Of a stretch of 29,766 bases of DNA, positions 8,111 through 15,321 are shown one piece after another. The number at the start of each line of letters is the position of its first letter. Position 1 is the stretch's first letter. Both the position numbers and the translations under genes were made by a program. A model generated the notes under the pieces. That model was not told where the DNA came from and did no database searches. It saw only the letters and a list, made by a program, of their open reading frames with translations. Origin of the DNA: Comamonadaceae bacterium (GTDB lineage Bacteria > Pseudomonadota > Gammaproteobacteria > Burkholderiales > Burkholderiaceae_C); NCBI GenBank assembly GCA_947374485.1, contig CANCCF010000032.1:1-29766 (forward strand), in the 5' to 3' direction.

Positions 8111-8422
8111 ATGGTCAAAAAAATAAGGCACTTACCAATGGCAATTGCCGTCGTGCTTAGTGCATGTAGCTCGATTTCGGCGCACCAAAACTTCGTACAA
8201 CAGATGGATGTAAGCATCGGCAAGGTGTTTGATTCAAACAATATGACATGGGGTGGTCAGAAGTATCTCGTGGAAGTAAAGAAGCTTTCTAATGGGAACC
8301 TTGAGCGAGCATACAAATTTCGCCGAACGTGCCTGTACTTTTTTGAGATTGATTCAACTACAGAAGTCGTCCTGCGTTGGCGCTATGAAGGAAACGATCA
8401 GGACTGTGCAGTTCCAAATTAG
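8111..8422 (+). CDS. Small putative lipoprotein, function unknown
   Basis: The product is 103 residues. A basic N-terminus (MVKKIRH) and hydrophobic stretch lead to the lipobox LSAC (16-19), predicting lipidation at Cys19 and anchoring in a membrane. The mature part has QKYLVEVKKLSNGNLERAYK and a C-terminal block with two cysteines (TCLYFFEIDST, then RWRYEGNDQDCAVPN), probably a disulfide-closed beta fold. The ATG at 8111 is chosen because it places the lipobox correctly. The gene is visibly more A+T-rich than its neighbours and uses codons such as ATA, AGT and AAA more freely, which suggests later acquisition or weak codon selection. No family name can be given. Confidence 0.7.
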   Translation: MVKKIRHLPMAIAVVLSACSSISAHQNFVQQMDVSIGKVFDSNNMTWGGQKYLVEVKKLSNGNLERAYKFRRTCLYFFEIDSTTEVVLRWRYEGNDQDCAVPN

Positions 8423-8495
8423 GGGCCTGTGAGGTGACCGCTTTAGAGCGCAGTGACAGTCAGCTCCCAGCCCCAAGCCAAAATCACCAAGCCCC

Positions 8496-9278
8496 CTAAA
8501 CCAGCAACGCCCCATCGCAAAACGCCCGCAGCTCCCCCGCCTGCATGGCCACCCAGTCTTCATTCGTGGTGAGCGGTTCGGTCACGACGATGGCGAGCCG
8601 GTCTTCGGGACCGTTGAAGTCGGACAGGTCCATGCTGACATCTTCGTCTTTCAGCTGCACTGACGTGAACGGGTGCTGGCGCAGCACGTAGTGCAGCTTG
8701 GTGCTGGCGTGGGCCCACAGGGCTTGGCCGTTGCTGAGCAGGAAATTGAAGGTGCCGTGTTTGGCGATTTTGGGCGCCAGCTCGGCCAGCGTGTGGGTGA
8801 GCTCTTGCACCGACGGCACGTTGGCATGCGACTTGTTGAGCTCCTGCATCAGCCAGCAAAAGGCCAGTTCGCTGTCGGTGTTGCCCACGGGTTTGTAGGC
8901 GCCGTGCAGCGGCGGGTTGAAATCTTTCAGGTCGCCGTTGTGCGCAAAAAACCAGTAGCGGCCCCAGAGTTCGCGCACAAAGGGGTGGCAGTTTTCGAGT
9001 GTGACCGCGCCCACCGTGGCCTTGCGCACATGGGCCACCACGTTGTGGCTCTTGATGGGGTAGCTGCGCAGCATCTGCGCGATAGGGGAGGTGGAGGCAC
9101 TCTCTTTGTCGACAAAGTGGCGTGCCGCGCGCCCGGGGGTCTGGCCGTCGGCTTCGAAGAAGGCAATGCCCCAACCGTCCGAGTGGTGGTCGGTGCAGCC
9201 CCCGCGCTGCGAGAACCCGGTGAAGCTGAGTGTCAGGCTGGCGGGCAGCCTGCTGTTCATCCCTAGCAATTGGCACAT
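8496..9278 (-). CDS. yafJ: Class II glutamine amidotransferase, YafJ family
   Basis: The product is 260 residues and collinear with E. coli YafJ. It begins MCQLLGMN, so removal of Met would expose the N-terminal nucleophile Cys of Ntn-type glutamine amidotransferases. Other family marks are SFTGFSQRGGCTDHHSDGWG (about 18-37), YPIKSHNVVAHVRKA (substrate loop), the ENCHPFVRELWGRYWFFAHN block and NTDSELAFCWLM. It presumably releases ammonia from glutamine, but the acceptor substrate is unknown. The frame is open about 40 codons further upstream through the palindromic repeat, but the MC start is required for catalysis. It is convergent with the lipoprotein gene (73-nt gap). Confidence 0.92.
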   Translation of the reverse strand: MCQLLGMNSRLPASLTLSFTGFSQRGGCTDHHSDGWGIAFFEADGQTPGRAARHFVDKESASTSPIAQMLRSYPIKSHNVVAHVRKATVGAVTLENCHPFVRELWGRYWFFAHNGDLKDFNPPLHGAYKPVGNTDSELAFCWLMQELNKSHANVPSVQELTHTLAELAPKIAKHGTFNFLLSNGQALWAHASTKLHYVLRQHPFTSVQLKDEDVSMDLSDFNGPEDRLAIVVTEPLTTNEDWVAMQAGELRAFCDGALLV

Positions 9279-9327
9279 GGATTCAGTGTACCTGCGGCCT
9301 GTAAAGGAACTGTTTATTTGCGATGGA

Positions 9328-9414
9328 TGTTTTGCCGCCGGGCCGCCCCAAGGCAAAACGCGCCCCCTTGGGGGGCAGCGCAGCACACGAAGTGGCAAGC
9401 GTGGGGGTCATTTA
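9328..9414 (-). repeat. Two-hairpin intergenic palindromic repeat, copy 2
   Basis: Read on the minus strand, this begins CCCCCACGCTTGCC and then forms hairpin 1, GCCCCC-CAA-GGGGGC (9362-9376). Hairpin 2 has the arms GTTTTGCC and GGCAAAAC (9329-9336 with 9352-9359) around the loop TTGGGGCGGCCCGGC. The 5' half and both loops match copy 1 at 2880-2960, but the hairpin 2 arms are AACCCCGC/GCGGGGTT there, a compensatory change. It lies between the tautomerase stop and the yafJ start. Confidence 0.85.
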
Positions 9415-9603
9415 ACTTCTGGGTTCGGTCCAGAGTTTGCCGCCGGTAGCCCAGTTCTCGCGCTTCACGTCGGTGATCAAAATATCGACCGCGTCCGGCG
9501 AGCCGCCCAGCACCTCGACGGTAATGCGGGTGATCTCCTGCACCAATCTGCGCTTTTGCTCGATGGTGCGGCCTTCAATCATTTCAATGTGGTACGTGGG
9601 CAT
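9412..9603 (-). CDS. 4-oxalocrotonate tautomerase family protein
   Basis: A 63-residue protein beginning MPTYHIEMIEGRTIEQKRRL. Members of this family lose the initiator Met and use the exposed Pro1 as a general base in keto-enol tautomerisation. The size, the N-terminal Pro, the basic helix QKRRLVQEITRITVEVL and the C-terminal VDILITDVKRENWATGGK are all typical. The substrate cannot be told; the classic member acts on 2-hydroxymuconate in meta-cleavage pathways, but no such genes are nearby. The start is 33 nt from the divergent glycosyltransferase start at 9637. Confidence 0.9.
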   Translation of the reverse strand: MPTYHIEMIEGRTIEQKRRLVQEITRITVEVLGGSPDAVDILITDVKRENWATGGKLWTEPRS

Positions 9604-9636
9604 GGTTTTCTTCGGCAGTTAGACTGCAGGCATTGT

Positions 9637-11211
9637 ATGGATGGACTGTCTGTTTTGCCCTTGCCGATTTCGAAAATGCATCAAACCGCAGCGCCCTCGG
9701 TGCGCTTGAATAGCCTGCTGGGCCTGGTGTTTGTGCTGCATGTGCTGCTGGGTGCCGCACTCGGTCTGTCGGTGGATGAGGCCCACTACGCGCTCTATGC
9801 GGCCCACCCTGCGCTGAGCTATTTTGACCACCCGCCCCTGGTGGGCTGGCTGCAGTGGCCGCTGGTTGCCCTGGATGCGCCGACCGCCGTCTTGCGTTTG
9901 CTGCCCGGGCTGCTGTGGCTGGGCACGGTGCTGCTGGTGCACCGGCTGGCCGTTCAACTGGAAGCACCCGGCCGAAGCCCGGAACAGGCAGGCTTCTGGG
10001 CCGTGGCCGCTTTGCTGCTGGCACCGCTGTTGCACATTCTGGGCATTGGCCTCTTGCCCGATACCTTGCTGATGTTCTGGTCCGCCGCACTCATGTTGCA
10101 GACCCTGCGGATGATGCAAAGCGGGCAGCTGCAAAAGCCAGGCCAGTGGTTGCTGCTCGGTGCCTTGCTGGGGCTGGCGGGCCTGAGCAAGTACACCGCC
10201 GTCTTCACCGCAGCGGCCGTGGCCCTGTGCCTGCTCAGCGCACACGGTCTGCGCCTGCTGCGCCAGCCGGGCTTGTGGCTGGCCACCGTGCTGGCCTTGC
10301 TGCTGGTGAGCCCGGTGGCCATCTGGAACGCGCAGAGCCACTGGGTCTCGTTTGCCTACCAGGCCCGGCACGGCGCGGGCAGTGGCTGGCAGGGCTTTCA
10401 CTTCGCGCGCTTCCTGCTGGTGCAAGTGCTGGCCTTTGGGCCTTTGTTGTGCTGGGGCTTCGCAGGCGCGCGAACCGTGACAAGCCAGGGCCGCGTGCTG
10501 CTGGCTTTCTTTGTGATTCCCTTTGCGGTACTGGCCTTTCTGTCGGGTGGTGGCTCCAGCCTGCCGCACTGGACGGCACCGGCCTGGGTGGTGCTGGCGC
10601 CGTTTGCCGGGCTTGCCCTCGCGCGCAGTTGGGCGGCGGGTCGGCGCCGGACCATAGGCATTCTGGTGCTGCTGCAAGCGCTGGCCTGCTTGGTCCTACC
10701 CGCCGTGATGCTGAGCGCGGGTATGCCGTTTTTGGCAGGCAAGGCCGCCAGTGCCGCATCCAGCGACGCACCGAATCCGTTTGCCGATTTACATGGCTGG
10801 GATGCGGCCGGGCAGCGCGCCAAAGCGCTGGCCGCAGCGCACGGCCTGGACGCGGTGGCGGTGCAGAACTGGACGCTGGCCAGCCGCATCGGCTGGTACG
10901 CGCGGCCGCTGAAGGTGCATGTGTTGGAAGACCGCTTCGACCAGTTTGACCTGTGGGCAGGCAAGCTGCCTGTGGGTGGCAGTGCACTGCTGGTCGACTG
11001 GTCGCAGCTGCCGTACGAGACGCCGCTGGGCGCGCATGGCTTTGCCCGGTGTACCTGGCTGGAGCAGCAAGCGGTGCAGCGCCTGGGCTATGCCGTCTCG
11101 CGTTTTGATTTTTATGCCTGCAGCGGCTGGTCTGGCGCGCCCCAGCCGCAGTTGCGCTCCACCCCTTCCCAGTCGGCCCCAGTGCCCGCCCAGCCTTTGG
11201 TCACACCCTGA
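9637..11211 (+). CDS. GT39/ArnT-like membrane glycosyltransferase
   Basis: This is a polytopic inner-membrane protein of 524 residues with about 10-12 hydrophobic segments. The catalytic-loop signature DEAHY (about 47-51), followed by SYFDHPPLVGWLQWP (about 59-73), is typical of the PMT/GT39/ArnT group, which moves sugars from polyprenyl-phosphate donors to lipids or proteins outside the membrane. A periplasmic C-terminal region (about 370-500) follows the membrane part. The start at ATG 9637 has AGG six nt upstream; an in-frame ATG at 9676 (MHQTAAPS) is an alternative. It ends 1 nt before the PAP2 phosphatase gene, so the two are translationally linked. A link through polyprenyl-phosphate recycling is inference. 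Confidence 0.85.
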   Translation: MDGLSVLPLPISKMHQTAAPSVRLNSLLGLVFVLHVLLGAALGLSVDEAHYALYAAHPALSYFDHPPLVGWLQWPLVALDAPTAVLRLLPGLLWLGTVLLVHRLAVQLEAPGRSPEQAGFWAVAALLLAPLLHILGIGLLPDTLLMFWSAALMLQTLRMMQSGQLQKPGQWLLLGALLGLAGLSKYTAVFTAAAVALCLLSAHGLRLLRQPGLWLATVLALLLVSPVAIWNAQSHWVSFAYQARHGAGSGWQGFHFARFLLVQVLAFGPLLCWGFAGARTVTSQGRVLLAFFVIPFAVLAFLSGGGSSLPHWTAPAWVVLAPFAGLALARSWAAGRRRTIGILVLLQALACLVLPAVMLSAGMPFLAGKAASAASSDAPNPFADLHGWDAAGQRAKALAAAHGLDAVAVQNWTLASRIGWYARPLKVHVLEDRFDQFDLWAGKLPVGGSALLVDWSQLPYETPLGAHGFARCTWLEQQAVQRLGYAVSRFDFYACSGWSGAPQPQLRSTPSQSAPVPAQPLVTP

Positions 11212-11212
11212 T

Positions 11213-12007
11213 ATGCGCAGCCTGCCCTTTGCCCTGTTTTCCCCGCGCCTGTGGCTGCTGCCGCTGCTGGTCTTTGCTGTGGGTGCCCCGCTGTGGCTGC
11301 ATGTCTGGGAGCCGGGCCTGTTTGTGTGGATCAACCAGCTGTGCCTGCCGGTGCCCGCACCGGTCTGGACCGGCCTGTCCTTGCTCGGCAATGGTTGGGG
11401 CATTCTGGCCGTGACGGCGCCGCTGCTGCTGTATGCGCCGCGCCTGATGTGGGCCTGGGTGTGCGCTGCACCCTTTGCCACGCTGTTTGCGCGTCTGGGC
11501 AAGGGATATCTGGTCAGCCCGCGCCCGGCCGCAGAAATCGACAACGCGCAGATGCGCATCGTGGGCGAGGTGCTGCACAGCGTCTCCATGCCCTCGGGCC
11601 ACACCACCACCGCCTTTGCCGTGGCCGGTTCCATCTTCTTTGCGCTGACGCCCGCACAGCGCAAACGCCACGGGTGGCTTTGGCTATTGGCGGCGGGCAC
11701 CGGCCTGTCGCGCATCGCCGTGGGCGCGCATTGGCCAGGGGATGTGGCGGTGGGCATCAGCCTGGGTTTGCTGGCCGGTCTGCTGGGCAATGTGCTGCTG
11801 GCTCTGGTGCCCGCGCGCTGCTTTGCGGCGCAGCACTGGAGCCTGCGCCTGCTGGCCTTGGCGGTGCTGGGTGCCGTTTACTTCCTGCTCACCGAAGAGC
11901 TGGACTTTGCCGAGAATCTCCCCCTTCAGCGGCTGCTGGCCGGTGTGGCTTTGCTCTCGGTGCTGGCCTTTGCCATGCGCAGCGCCAAGGCGCTCAAGGC
12001 CTCGTAG
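11213..12007 (+). CDS. PAP2-family membrane phosphatase
   Basis: A 264-residue membrane phosphatase of the type-2 phosphatidic acid phosphatase superfamily. All three catalytic motifs are visible: K-x6-RP in KGYLVSPRP (97-105), PSGH (127-130) and SRIAVGAHWPGDV (166-178, Ser-Arg...His...Asp). There are about six membrane segments. Such enzymes dephosphorylate lipid phosphates, for example undecaprenyl pyrophosphate or phosphatidylglycerol phosphate. Being one base downstream of a GT39-type transferase, it may serve the same lipid-linked pathway (inference). Its last 82 nt overlap the 3' end of the opposite-strand gene. Confidence 0.9.
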   Translation: MRSLPFALFSPRLWLLPLLVFAVGAPLWLHVWEPGLFVWINQLCLPVPAPVWTGLSLLGNGWGILAVTAPLLLYAPRLMWAWVCAAPFATLFARLGKGYLVSPRPAAEIDNAQMRIVGEVLHSVSMPSGHTTTAFAVAGSIFFALTPAQRKRHGWLWLLAAGTGLSRIAVGAHWPGDVAVGISLGLLAGLLGNVLLALVPARCFAAQHWSLRLLALAVLGAVYFLLTEELDFAENLPLQRLLAGVALLSVLAFAMRSAKALKAS

Positions 12008-12792
12008 GCCGCACCGGCCTCGGCATCCCAGGCGCGCACGGCGTGGGCCTGTGTGGCAATAGCCTCTGCATCGCCGCGTGCGGCAGGGCCGGTGAGCGCG
12101 CCCTGCGGGCCCAGCGCCGTGATATTGGCTACGGCATTGGCGAGCAGCGACGCGCGCAGACCCGGCAGCACATCTTCGGGCACGCCGCTGGCGCGCCAGG
12201 CGTCTTCGGCCATGCCTTGCAGCACCGGCAGAAAGTTGGTGGCGAACACGGCAGCGGCGTGGTAGAGCAATTTATCCTGGCTCAACACCGGGAAGCAGCG
12301 CGCCTCAATCGCCGTGAAGGCCTCTTGCAGCAAAGCAAGCGCCACCGCGTCACCTTCGAGAGCGCAGGGTGTGCCGGGGAATTGCTGCAGGGCGGCCCCG
12401 GTGGAGGCAAAGCTCAGGATGCAGTGCGCGCTGGCGGCGTGCCAGCCTTTTTCAACCAGCGGCGCCAGCAGGTTGGCGCCTTGCGCACCGCTGCAATGGA
12501 AGATGGTGGGGGCGCTTGCGGCGAGGTGGTCATGTACCGGTTGTGTCGCGGCCAGCGCGCGGGCCACAGCAGCTATCTGCGCATCCGGCACCGCCAGCAT
12601 CCACACCGCAGCCGGTCGCAACGCAGACAGGTGTACAACCGCCGTGCCGCCACCCATGTAGTCACACGCACCCTGCGCCGTGCCAACCGATCGGGTCAGC
12701 ACATCCTCGATGGCAAACACCCCGCGCTGCTGCCACAGCCGCCCCAGCGTCTGCCCGACACGCCCGGCGCCAATGATGTTGAGGGTCAGCAT
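11926..12792 (-). CDS. Rossmann-like and DUF2520 domain protein
   Basis: The product is 288 residues. The N-terminus MLTLNIIGAGRVGQTLGRLW carries the GxGxxG nucleotide-binding loop of an NAD(P)-type Rossmann fold. It continues through AVPDAQIAAVARAL and the HCSGAQGANLLAPL segment to a C-terminal helical domain with CALEGDAVAL and HAAAVFATNFLPVLQGMAE, typical of the DUF2520 family (ketopantoate reductase/ProC-like architecture). The activity is unknown. AGGAGG (12799-12804) lies 6 nt before the ATG and overlaps the srkA stop codon, so translation is probably coupled. The C-terminal tail of about 27 residues runs antisense into the PAP2 gene. Confidence 0.87.
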   Translation of the reverse strand: MLTLNIIGAGRVGQTLGRLWQQRGVFAIEDVLTRSVGTAQGACDYMGGGTAVVHLSALRPAAVWMLAVPDAQIAAVARALAATQPVHDHLAASAPTIFHCSGAQGANLLAPLVEKGWHAASAHCILSFASTGAALQQFPGTPCALEGDAVALALLQEAFTAIEARCFPVLSQDKLLYHAAAVFATNFLPVLQGMAEDAWRASGVPEDVLPGLRASLLANAVANITALGPQGALTGPAARGDAEAIATQAHAVRAWDAEAGAAYEALSALALRMAKASTESKATPASSR

Positions 12793-12803
12793 GGCGTGCC
12801 TCC

Positions 12804-13817
12804 TTAGACGATGAGGGGCGGCTCTTCCATGGCTTCGAGTTGCTCTTCGAGCATCTGCACCTGGCCCTGCCAGTAGTCGCTGCTGCCAAACCACGGGAAG
12901 TTGGCGGGGAAGGTGGGGTCGCTCCAGCGCCGCGCCAGCCAGGCGCTGTAGTGGACCAGGCGCAGGGTGCGCAGCGGCTCGATCAGGGCCAGCTCGGCGC
13001 GGTCAAATTCGCGGAACTGTTCGTAGCCATCCACCAGCGCGCCGAGTTGGCGCTGGCGCTGCTGCCGGTCGCCGCTGAGTAGCATCCAGAAGTCCTGCAC
13101 AGAGGGGCCCATGCGGGCGTCGTCCAGGTCGACGAAATGCGGGCCCGGCCCGAGGTTGGGGGCGGCGTCGGCCGGGGTCCAGAGGATGTTGCCGGGATGG
13201 CAGTCGCCGTGCAGGCGCAGTACGCGGATGTCCCCGTTTTTTGCCTCGGCATTGAGTGTGTCGTAACGGCGGATGACAGCAATGGCCTGCTCAACACCGC
13301 GCGTCCAGGCCGACTGCACATCCAGCGGCACCATGTCGTGGCCCAAGAGCCACTGCATCGGTTCCTCGGCAAAGGTCTGCACATTCAAAGCCGGGCGCGT
13401 CTGAAAAGGCTTGCGCGCGCCCACAGTGTGGATGCGCGCCAGAAAGCGGCCTATCCACTCCAGTACCTCAGCGTCGTCCAGTTCGGGCGGGCGCCCGCCC
13501 CTGCGGGGGCTGACGCTGAAAAGAAAGCCGCCAAAACGATGCAGCGTGGCGCCGTTCAAAACGAGCGGGCCGATGGCGGGCACTTCAAAATCCATCAGCT
13601 CGGCAGCAAAGGCGTGCTCTTCCAGAATTTGCGCCTCGCTCCAGCGCTCGGGGCGGTAGAACTTGGCCACTACCGAAGTGCCGTCTTCCAGCTGCACTTG
13701 ATACACCCGGTTTTCGTAGGAGGACAGGGCGGTCAGGCGCCCGTCGCCACGCAGGCCGACGCTCTCCAGGGCGTCGAGCACCACGTCGGGCGTGAGGGTT
13801 TCAAAGGCATGGGTCAT
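12804..13817 (-). CDS. srkA: Stress response serine/threonine kinase SrkA (YihE/RdoA)
   Basis: This cytosolic protein kinase has a choline-kinase-like fold; E. coli SrkA counters stress-induced death linked to envelope and oxidative stress. The 337-residue protein is collinear with the E. coli enzyme: LSSYENRVYQVQLEDG (31-46), VVAKFYRPERW with Lys52, the catalytic loop RLHGDCHPGNILW (201-213, Asp205), the metal-binding HFVDLDDARMGPSVQDFWML (about 227-246), and a C-terminal FPANFPWFGSSDYW block. It starts 16 nt after the kinase-USP gene and precedes the DUF2520 gene, within a four-gene minus-strand cassette that starts with a phosphoesterase. Confidence 0.95.
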   Translation of the reverse strand: MTHAFETLTPDVVLDALESVGLRGDGRLTALSSYENRVYQVQLEDGTSVVAKFYRPERWSEAQILEEHAFAAELMDFEVPAIGPLVLNGATLHRFGGFLFSVSPRRGGRPPELDDAEVLEWIGRFLARIHTVGARKPFQTRPALNVQTFAEEPMQWLLGHDMVPLDVQSAWTRGVEQAIAVIRRYDTLNAEAKNGDIRVLRLHGDCHPGNILWTPADAAPNLGPGPHFVDLDDARMGPSVQDFWMLLSGDRQQRQRQLGALVDGYEQFREFDRAELALIEPLRTLRLVHYSAWLARRWSDPTFPANFPWFGSSDYWQGQVQMLEEQLEAMEEPPLIV

Positions 13818-13833
13818 GCGCCCATTGTCGCGC

Positions 13834-15321
13834 TCAAAAAGGCCAGTCGCCGTCCGAGTCGGAATAGCCCGCGTTCAAGGCGGCGTGTTGTGAGGGGGCG
13901 TTACCCAGCAGCTCAAAGGGCACGGCCTGCTTGACCAGGATGATGGTGCAGGGTGCCTCCATCGCCACCTTGATGGGCACGGTGGCCACAAAGCGCTGGG
14001 TCAAGAGGCCATGGGTGGCTGCGCCCATGACGATGACGCTGACGTTGTTGCCGCGCGCATAGTCCAGCAGGGCCTGCGCCACGTCACTGGATTCGAGCAC
14101 GTGGAACGAGGTTTGCTGGTCCGGCTGGTCCAAGGGTTGTGCCCAGGCCTGCAGGGTGCTGAGGTAGCGCCGATGCACCCGGGTTTCACTTCTCCGCTCA
14201 TCGGAGGCGCTGGTCTGGCTGGGTGAGATCACGGTGACGCAGGCCAGCCGCGCGCCGGGCCGCGTGCCCAGAGAGCGCGCCACGGCCTGGCGCAGCGAAT
14301 AGAGGGTGGCGTCCGTCACGTCCTTGTGCGGCACGGCCACCATCACGATGGGCACCTCGTCAATCTGCTGCGAAGGCAGGGGGCTGGGCCGGTAGTGCAT
14401 GCCAGCGGCCTTGAGCCAGCGCTTGAAGTGGGTGCGAAAGCGCGTGCCCGTAAGGTTGTTGCCGCGCTCTGTGACGCGGATCTGCCCGGGCTGCGAGAGG
14501 TCAAAGGCCAGGTGCGCGCCCGAGGGGTAGCGCCGCGCCGCCTCGGGCTCCAGGCAGCGCAGCACCACCTCTTGCAGCCAGGGCGGCAGATCGGGTTTGA
14601 GCTTGCGCGGTGGTGTCGGGTCCATCCACAGGCGCTGGCGCATGCCCGCTGCCGTTTGTGGCTCGCCAAAGGGCAATTCGCCGGTGCACAGCTGGTAGAG
14701 CATGACGCCGATGGCAAAGAGGTCACTGCGCGGGTCGCCGCGCACGCCCACCACCTGCTCGGGCGCAATCCAGGCGGGCGAGCCCACGGCTTTGCGCAAC
14801 TGTTCGGCCAGCAGGTCGGGGTAATGCGCGTGGCAAGAAAGGCCAAAGTCCAGCAGCACGGCGCTGCCGTCGTCCCGTATCAGCACGTTGGCGGGTTTGA
14901 GGTCCAGGTGCACCGTGTTTTGCTGGTGCAGGGCGTGCACGGCCTGCGCCATGGCCACACCCAGGCGGGCGATCTCGTCCACGCCGGGCAGGGTGTCGGC
15001 GTCCAGCCAGCTCTGCAGGGTGCGCCCGTGCACGTATTCCATCACCAGGTAGGGCACGCGGCTGAGGTCACCGGCCGCCACAAAGCGCGGCACGTGGCTG
15101 CCGGTGAGCACCTGCATGATCTGCGTCTCGACCTCGAAGCTGACGATGTTCTCGGCACCGTCCCCTGCCGTCATGCGCGGAATCTTCATAGCCATGGGGA
15201 AGCCGGGGCCGGGCCGGTTGTCGGCGTAGCGCACTTCGTAGATATGCGCCATGCCACCGGAGTGGATGCACTCCTGCACCACAAAACCGTCCAGCACGCT
15301 GCCCGGCTCCAGCAGCTTCAT
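13834..15321 (-). CDS. Ser/Thr protein kinase fused to a C-terminal universal stress (UspA) domain
   Basis: A 495-residue cytosolic protein. Residues 1-275 form a Hanks-type kinase: glycine loop SGGMAHIYEV (21-30), Lys46 in AMKIP, catalytic loop HLDLKPANVLI (138-148, Asp140), DFG (158-160) and IAPEQ (185-189). The usual HRD is HLD, so it is a non-RD kinase. A linker leads to a UspA-like domain (about 322-464) ending VMGAATHGLL...APCTIILVK. There the G-2x-G-9x-G(S/T) ATP loop is imperfect: the final Gly-Ser is replaced by Ala-Thr. A short acidic tail follows. The ATG overlaps the stop of the upstream phosphoesterase gene in an ATGA (15318-15321), indicating translational coupling. Targets are unknown. 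Confidence 0.9.
   Translation of the reverse strand: MKLLEPGSVLDGFVVQECIHSGGMAHIYEVRYADNRPGPGFPMAMKIPRMTAGDGAENIVSFEVETQIMQVLTGSHVPRFVAAGDLSRVPYLVMEYVHGRTLQSWLDADTLPGVDEIARLGVAMAQAVHALHQQNTVHLDLKPANVLIRDDGSAVLLDFGLSCHAHYPDLLAEQLRKAVGSPAWIAPEQVVGVRGDPRSDLFAIGVMLYQLCTGELPFGEPQTAAGMRQRLWMDPTPPRKLKPDLPPWLQEVVLRCLEPEAARRYPSGAHLAFDLSQPGQIRVTERGNNLTGTRFRTHFKRWLKAAGMHYRPSPLPSQQIDEVPIVMVAVPHKDVTDATLYSLRQAVARSLGTRPGARLACVTVISPSQTSASDERRSETRVHRRYLSTLQAWAQPLDQPDQQTSFHVLESSDVAQALLDYARGNNVSVIVMGAATHGLLTQRFVATVPIKVAMEAPCTIILVKQAVPFELLGNAPSQHAALNAGYSDSDGDWPF

Noticed and set aside
9279..9398. Forty-codon N-terminal extension of the YafJ-like protein
   Set aside because: The extension reads through the palindromic repeat, and the enzyme needs Cys directly after the initiator Met.
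2880..9414. CRISPR-like or tandem repeat array
   Set aside because: The copies are far apart, in opposite orientation, imperfect and without spacers; they are dispersed palindromic elements.
13485..13500. Perfect 16-bp palindrome GGGCGGGCGCCCGCCC inside srkA
   Set aside because: It encodes GGRPP, where E. coli SrkA also has GGR at the same place, and SrkA is not lengthened. The palindrome is most simply a by-product of GC-rich codons, not a fourth repeat insertion.
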